The notes under the pieces were generated by a model. It made no database searches and was not told the DNA's origin. It saw nothing but the letters and a program-made list of their open reading frames with translations. A DNA stretch of 9,533 bases from an uncultured Clostridia bacterium (lineage in GTDB: Bacteria > Bacillota > Clostridia > Christensenellales > Aristaeellaceae). The stretch is from assembly GCA_946626395.1 (NCBI GenBank), contig CAMOUF010000024.1:1-9533 (forward strand), written 5' to 3'. Both the position numbers and the translations under genes were made by a program. This document shows positions 6,864 to 9,533 of this stretch, piece after piece (the first letter of the stretch is position 1; each line of letters begins with the position of its first letter).

Positions 6864-7376
6864 ATGAACCAAGGAGGGCCCTTGAAAAAGTACCGCGTTT
6901 TGCTGCTGGGGCTGTGGCTGCTGGTGATCGCCATTGCCGTGATGATCTTTCTCTTTTCCGCCATGGACGGCCCCACCTCCATGAAAACCAGCGATGGGCT
7001 GACCTATTGGCTGATCCGCCTGACCCACCCGGGTTATGACGCGCTCACCGCCAAGGAAAAACGAATCATTTACAGCCAGTATGTTGTTTATGTGCGCAAA
7101 GTCGCTCATTTTACGGAGTTTGCCATGCTGGGCGCTTCCCTGCGGATGCTGTTTCAGGCGCTGAGGCTGCGCCATCCCGTGGTGTGCGCCTGGCTGGCAG
7201 GCACCCTGTACGCCTGCACGGATGAATTGCACCAGCATTTCGTGGGCACCCGGTCCGCCATGATCCAGGACGTGGGCATCGATAGCTGCGGGGTGCTGGC
7301 GGGGGTGCTGCTGATTTCGCTGATCCTGTATGTACGGCGGAGGAAAAAGAAGACGCAAGAAAGCAAATTCTCATAG
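6864..7376 (+). CDS. VanZ-family membrane protein
   Basis: This 170-residue integral membrane protein has the VanZ family signatures: RKVAHFTEFAMLG (78-90), YACTDELHQHFVGTR (116-130) and DVGIDSCG (136-143). Hydrophobic segments lie at about 11-32, 84-100, 104-118 and 143-157, and the C-terminus is basic (RRRKKK). VanZ was named for low-level teicoplanin resistance in vancomycin-resistance clusters, but most chromosomal homologues such as this one stand outside any van cluster and their role is unsettled. The start is uncertain. The ATG at 6864 has GGAG 11 bases upstream. TTG at 6882 has AAGGAGG only 4 bases upstream and would begin MKKYRVLLLGLW, also a natural N-terminus. An ATG at 6822 lacks a ribosome binding site. 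It is divergent from trkA. No clear terminator follows. Confidence 0.88.
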   Translation: MNQGGPLKKYRVLLLGLWLLVIAIAVMIFLFSAMDGPTSMKTSDGLTYWLIRLTHPGYDALTAKEKRIIYSQYVVYVRKVAHFTEFAMLGASLRMLFQALRLRHPVVCAWLAGTLYACTDELHQHFVGTRSAMIQDVGIDSCGVLAGVLLISLILYVRRRKKKTQESKFS

Positions 7377-7394
7377 GATTCTAATGTGTCTTTC

Positions 7395-7423
7395 CTTTTT
7401 ATCTTAGTTTCAGGTGATACACT
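7395..7423 (+). promoter_or_regulatory. Possible extended -10 promoter of the PspC/YccF pair
   Basis: TGATACACT (7415-7423) has the TGn extension and a TACACT -10 box (7418-7423), four of six to consensus. The -35 position (7395-7400, CTTTTT) is poor. The decamer TGATACACTG is repeated exactly at the promoter proposed for the SpoIID/LytB gene (8216-8225). If it is real, transcription starts about 30 bases before the PspC start codon. Confidence 0.35.
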
Positions 7424-7458
7424 GTGCCCGTACTCAAGAAACAAGGGAGGGCATGATC

Positions 7459-7647
7459 ATGAAGAAGCTGTACAGGAGCAGGAACCAAAGGATGCTGGCT
7501 GGGGTATGCGGCGGAATCGGCGAATATTTTAACATCGACCCCACGCTGGTGCGGCTGGGCTTTGTGGCGCTGTCGTTCCTGGCGGGCGGCGGGCTGTTTG
7601 CTTACATTCTGGCCGTTATCATCATTCCATCGGAGGAGGCGGTCTGA
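7459..7647 (+). CDS. Small PspC-domain membrane protein
   Basis: This 62-residue protein is little more than one PspC domain: KKLYRSRNQRMLAGVCGGIGEYFNIDP at the N-terminus (given here as positions 2-28), then VRLGFVALSF and one hydrophobic membrane segment (about 31-55), ending IIIPSEEAV. PspC proteins belong to the phage-shock and envelope-stress families; short stand-alone copies are common in Firmicutes and their exact role is not known. Of two nearby ATG codons, 7459 is preferred, with GGGAGG 8 bases upstream; the ATG at 7453 is only 2 bases from it. The stop codon overlaps the next start by one base (TGATG), so the two are translationally coupled. Confidence 0.88.
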   Translation: MKKLYRSRNQRMLAGVCGGIGEYFNIDPTLVRLGFVALSFLAGGGLFAYILAVIIIPSEEAV

Positions 7648-8012
7648 TGCTTCGCGCAGGCGGAAATCTGCTGTGGGCCCTGTGCGGCGGGCTGCTCAGC
7701 GCCTTGGGCTGGGTCATCGCCGGGCTCCTTTGGTGCCTGACCATCGCGGGCATTCCCATCGGCGTTCAGTGCTTCAAGTTCGCCCGGCTTTCCTTCCTGC
7801 CCTTTGGCAAAGAAGTGGTTTATGAGGGCGGCGCGGTGTCCTTCCTGGTGAACGTGATCTGGTTCCTGGTGTCGGGCATCGAATTGGCGCTGATGAATTT
7901 CTTCCTGGGCCTTGTCATGTGCGTTACGGTGGTGGGCATTCCCTTCGGCAAGCAATTCTTTAAAATCGCCAAGCTGGCCCTGGCCCCCTTCGGCGCGCAG
8001 GTATATCACTGA
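7647..8012 (+). CDS. YccF-domain inner membrane protein
   Basis: This 121-residue membrane protein belongs to the YccF (DUF307) family. It is an internal duplication: residues 30-58 (CLTIAGIPIG...LPFGKEV) and 92-120 (CVTVVGIPFG...APFGAQV) match with a period of 62 residues, each following a hydrophobic segment. The repeated GIP[IF]G and PFG motifs are family hallmarks. No biochemical function is established for the family. The start codon overlaps the stop of the PspC-domain gene by one base, and its ribosome binding site, GGAGGAGG (7632-7639), lies inside the last codons of that gene, so both are expressed as a unit. A strong terminator follows 6 bases after the stop. Confidence 0.88.
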   Translation: MLRAGGNLLWALCGGLLSALGWVIAGLLWCLTIAGIPIGVQCFKFARLSFLPFGKEVVYEGGAVSFLVNVIWFLVSGIELALMNFFLGLVMCVTVVGIPFGKQFFKIAKLALAPFGAQVYH

Positions 8013-8018
8013 CTGAAA

Positions 8019-8051
8019 CAGCCAACGCGGATCAGCGAAGGCTGCTTTTTT
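8019..8051 (+). terminator. Intrinsic terminator of the PspC/YccF operon
   Basis: CAGCC (8019-8023) pairs with GGCTG (8040-8044), with a further CGC/GCG pair inside, and is followed by C and six T (8046-8051). It lies 6 bases after the YccF stop codon, which sets the operon end and separates it from the SpoIID/LytB gene. Confidence 0.85.
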
Positions 8052-8055
8052 ATTA

Positions 8056-8169
8056 GTTAGGAGTTAGGAGTGAGGAGTTGAAAATTGTTATTACACAATT
8101 TAAGCTCCTATTGCCTATGGCGCGCAGCGCCAACTATTAACTCCTCATTCCTCACGCCTCACTCCTAAC
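8056..8169. repeat. Palindromic repeat of GTTAGGA-type heptamers
   Basis: The left arm (8056-8079) reads as three heptamers, GTTAGGA GTTAGGA GTGAGGA, then GTT. The right arm (8139-8169), reverse complemented, reads GTTAGGA GTGAGGC GTGAGGA ATGAGGA, then GTT. Between them are two more perfect hairpins: AAATTGT (8082-8088) with ACAATTT (8095-8101), and TGGCGC (8118-8123) with GCGCCA (8127-8132). The whole could fold as a branched cruciform. There is no reading frame inside, no transposase and no obvious target duplication. It resembles the non-autonomous palindromic repeats common between genes in gut Clostridia. It sits between the operon terminator and the next promoter. Confidence 0.85.
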
Positions 8170-8195
8170 TCCCTTCGCTGTTCCATCCATTTCCA

Positions 8196-8224
8196 TGGAC
8201 AAATCCGGGCCGATATGATACACT
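8196..8224 (+). promoter_or_regulatory. Promoter of the SpoIID/LytB-domain gene
   Basis: TGGACA (8196-8201) is five of six to the -35 consensus. It is followed by a 17-base spacer and TACACT (8219-8224), with TGA just before it as an extended -10. An alternative -10, TATGAT (8214-8219), overlaps but has a weaker -35 (TTCCAT, 8191-8196). Transcription would start near 8231, about 55 bases before the ATG at 8286. Confidence 0.6.
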
Positions 8225-8285
8225 GCCATTGATTCTTTGATTGCGGCAATCGAACGTACCACATTCACAACGGAGGAAAAATTGA

Positions 8286-9533
8286 ATGCACAAAGGTGGA
8301 TACACGGTTCGGTTCGTAATCGGCATGCTGATTTTCTTCACGCTTCTTCCCTATCCAAGCGCGGCGGAAGCCGGGCCTGCGGCGGCGCCCCTGGTTTCAG
8401 GCGCCGTCCAATCCGGCACGGTGCGGGTGCGCCTGCTGTCGCTGGGCAATCCTTCCAGCCTGAGCCTGACCCTGCAAGGGGCGTACAGCATAGGCGGCCA
8501 GCCTGTCAGCCCCGGCGCGGCCACGGTGCGCGTAAGCGGCAGCGCGCTGACCTTTTCCGGCGGCGGCATATCCCGCAGCCTGGGCGCGTCCTTCCGCCTG
8601 ACCCGGCAAAGCGACGCCGCTTCCTGCGGCGTGAAAATCAGCCAGGGCAGGGCCCCGGGCAACCTGTATCCCGGAGACATACAGTTCACCCTGCAAGGGG
8701 GCACGCTGTACGTGGTCGTCCATGTATTTATGGAGGACTATCTTTACGGCGTGCTGCCCTATGAAATGGGCAACGGCTCCGGCCTGGAAGCGCTGAAGGC
8801 CCAGGCCGTGGCCGCCCGCACCTATACCCTGAAAGCCATGACCAACGCGGCCCCTTCCGCCCTGTACGACCTGGTGGACACCACCGCCGACCAGATGTAC
8901 AACGGCACCCCCACCGGCAACGAGAACTGCCGCCGGGCCGTGGACGAAACCCAGGGCATCATCGTGAAAAACGGCTCCGCCTTCACCGCCACTTATTACA
9001 CCGCCTCCAACGGGGGGCAGATGGAATCCGTCCGCAATGCCTGGGACACGGCGGGCCCCGCCTATCTTTCCGTGCGGGACGACCCCTATGATCTGAGCAA
9101 CCCGGACGCAGCGGTGAAGAGCTTTTCGGTGAACGCTTCCGGCAGCCAAAGCAGCGCCGCGGTGGGCAGGCTGCTGAACAATAAAGCGGCGTCCGCCTTT
9201 GGCGCGGGGGCCACGGTGAACGCCGTGTACGCCGTCACGCCCCACTCCCCCAAGTACGCCCTGCCCAGCCGGGTATACGACAAACTGGATTTTGAGGTGG
9301 GCTACACCCTGAACGGCCAGACCGCCGCAGGCATTCTGACCTTCGATATCTTCAGCGAGCTGGAAGGCCCCCTGGGCATGAGCATCAATTCCATGAAAAA
9401 CGAGCTCTGGTCGGTGACCCAAAGCAACGGCCTGTTCATCATCAGCGCCCGGCGTTTCGGCCACGGGGTGGGCATGAGCCAGCGGGGCGCCATGCAGATG
9501 GCCCGGATGGGCTATGGCTATGATCAGATTTTG
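8286..9533 (+). CDS. Exported SpoIID/LytB-domain protein (3' end beyond window)
   Basis: The gene runs off the right edge after 416 codons. The ATG at 8286 has GGAGG 9 bases upstream. Residues 1-29 form a signal peptide or membrane anchor (basic start, VIGMLIFFTLLPYPSAAEA). After a Gly/Ser-rich, probably beta-strand section comes the SpoIID domain, with YGVLPYEMGNGSGLEALKAQ (154-173). The Glu at 160 matches the catalytic residue known in SpoIID, a lytic transglycosylase that cuts denuded glycan strands. AARTYTL, YYTASNGGQ (237-245) and FGHGVGMSQRGA (391-402) follow and are the usual family motifs. The family motif order is complete here, so little of the domain is missing. SpoIID itself acts during engulfment in sporulation; LytB-type relatives act in vegetative wall turnover. 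No sporulation genes lie nearby, so which applies cannot be decided. Confidence 0.9.
   Translation, partial: MHKGGYTVRFVIGMLIFFTLLPYPSAAEAGPAAAPLVSGAVQSGTVRVRLLSLGNPSSLSLTLQGAYSIGGQPVSPGAATVRVSGSALTFSGGGISRSLGASFRLTRQSDAASCGVKISQGRAPGNLYPGDIQFTLQGGTLYVVVHVFMEDYLYGVLPYEMGNGSGLEALKAQAVAARTYTLKAMTNAAPSALYDLVDTTADQMYNGTPTGNENCRRAVDETQGIIVKNGSAFTATYYTASNGGQMESVRNAWDTAGPAYLSVRDDPYDLSNPDAAVKSFSVNASGSQSSAAVGRLLNNKAASAFGAGATVNAVYAVTPHSPKYALPSRVYDKLDFEVGYTLNGQTAAGILTFDIFSELEGPLGMSINSMKNELWSVTQSNGLFIISARRFGHGVGMSQRGAMQMARMGYGYDQIL

Noticed and set aside
6864..7376. Part of a glycopeptide-resistance cluster because of VanZ
   Set aside because: No vanA, vanH, vanX, vanR or vanS genes nearby; stand-alone VanZ proteins are common in Clostridia.
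8237..8764. 175-codon plus-strand frame overlapping the start of the SpoIID/LytB gene
   Set aside because: Different frame from the motif-bearing gene, no ribosome binding site, and Arg/Pro-rich low-complexity product.
8397..9464. 355-codon minus-strand frame opposite the SpoIID/LytB gene
   Set aside because: Antisense shadow; the plus strand encodes all SpoIID family motifs in one frame.

Overview
The window looks like chromosomal DNA of a GC-rich Gram-positive anaerobe of the Clostridia. The signs are strong GGAGG ribosome binding sites, sigma-A type promoters, and a gene set of exported peptidoglycan-binding repeat proteins, a SpoIID/LytB-domain protein, VanZ, PspC and YccF families, and a two-gene Trk potassium system. 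A genus cannot be fixed from the sequence. No rRNA, tRNA, CRISPR array, transposase, phage gene or recognisable defence system was seen.

Layout, left to right. Bases 1-470 hold no convincing gene and are packed with perfect or near-perfect palindromes. Three minus-strand genes follow: a 994-residue secreted cell-wall protein (two SH3 domains, seven peptidoglycan-binding repeats, and a His/Cys-rich C-terminal domain) with its own promoter; trkH, the potassium channel subunit, with a textbook terminator; and trkA, the NAD-binding gating subunit, with its own promoter. The 209-base trkA-trkH gap is rich in inverted repeats. Transcription then diverges. On the plus strand come a VanZ-family membrane protein, a tightly coupled PspC-domain/YccF-domain pair ended by a strong terminator, a 114-base palindromic repeat built from heptamers, and the first 416 codons of an exported SpoIID/LytB-domain protein that runs off the right edge.

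How the genes fit together: TrkA and TrkH form one K+ uptake system. The large repeat protein and the SpoIID/LytB protein both act on or bind the wall, and VanZ, PspC and YccF proteins are small membrane proteins of the envelope. The common theme is the envelope and turgor, but only trkA/trkH and pspC/yccF are linked by more than neighbourhood. Most of the window is ordinary. The parts worth a second look are the C-terminal domain and modular duplication of the 994-residue protein, and several families of palindromic intergenic repeats.
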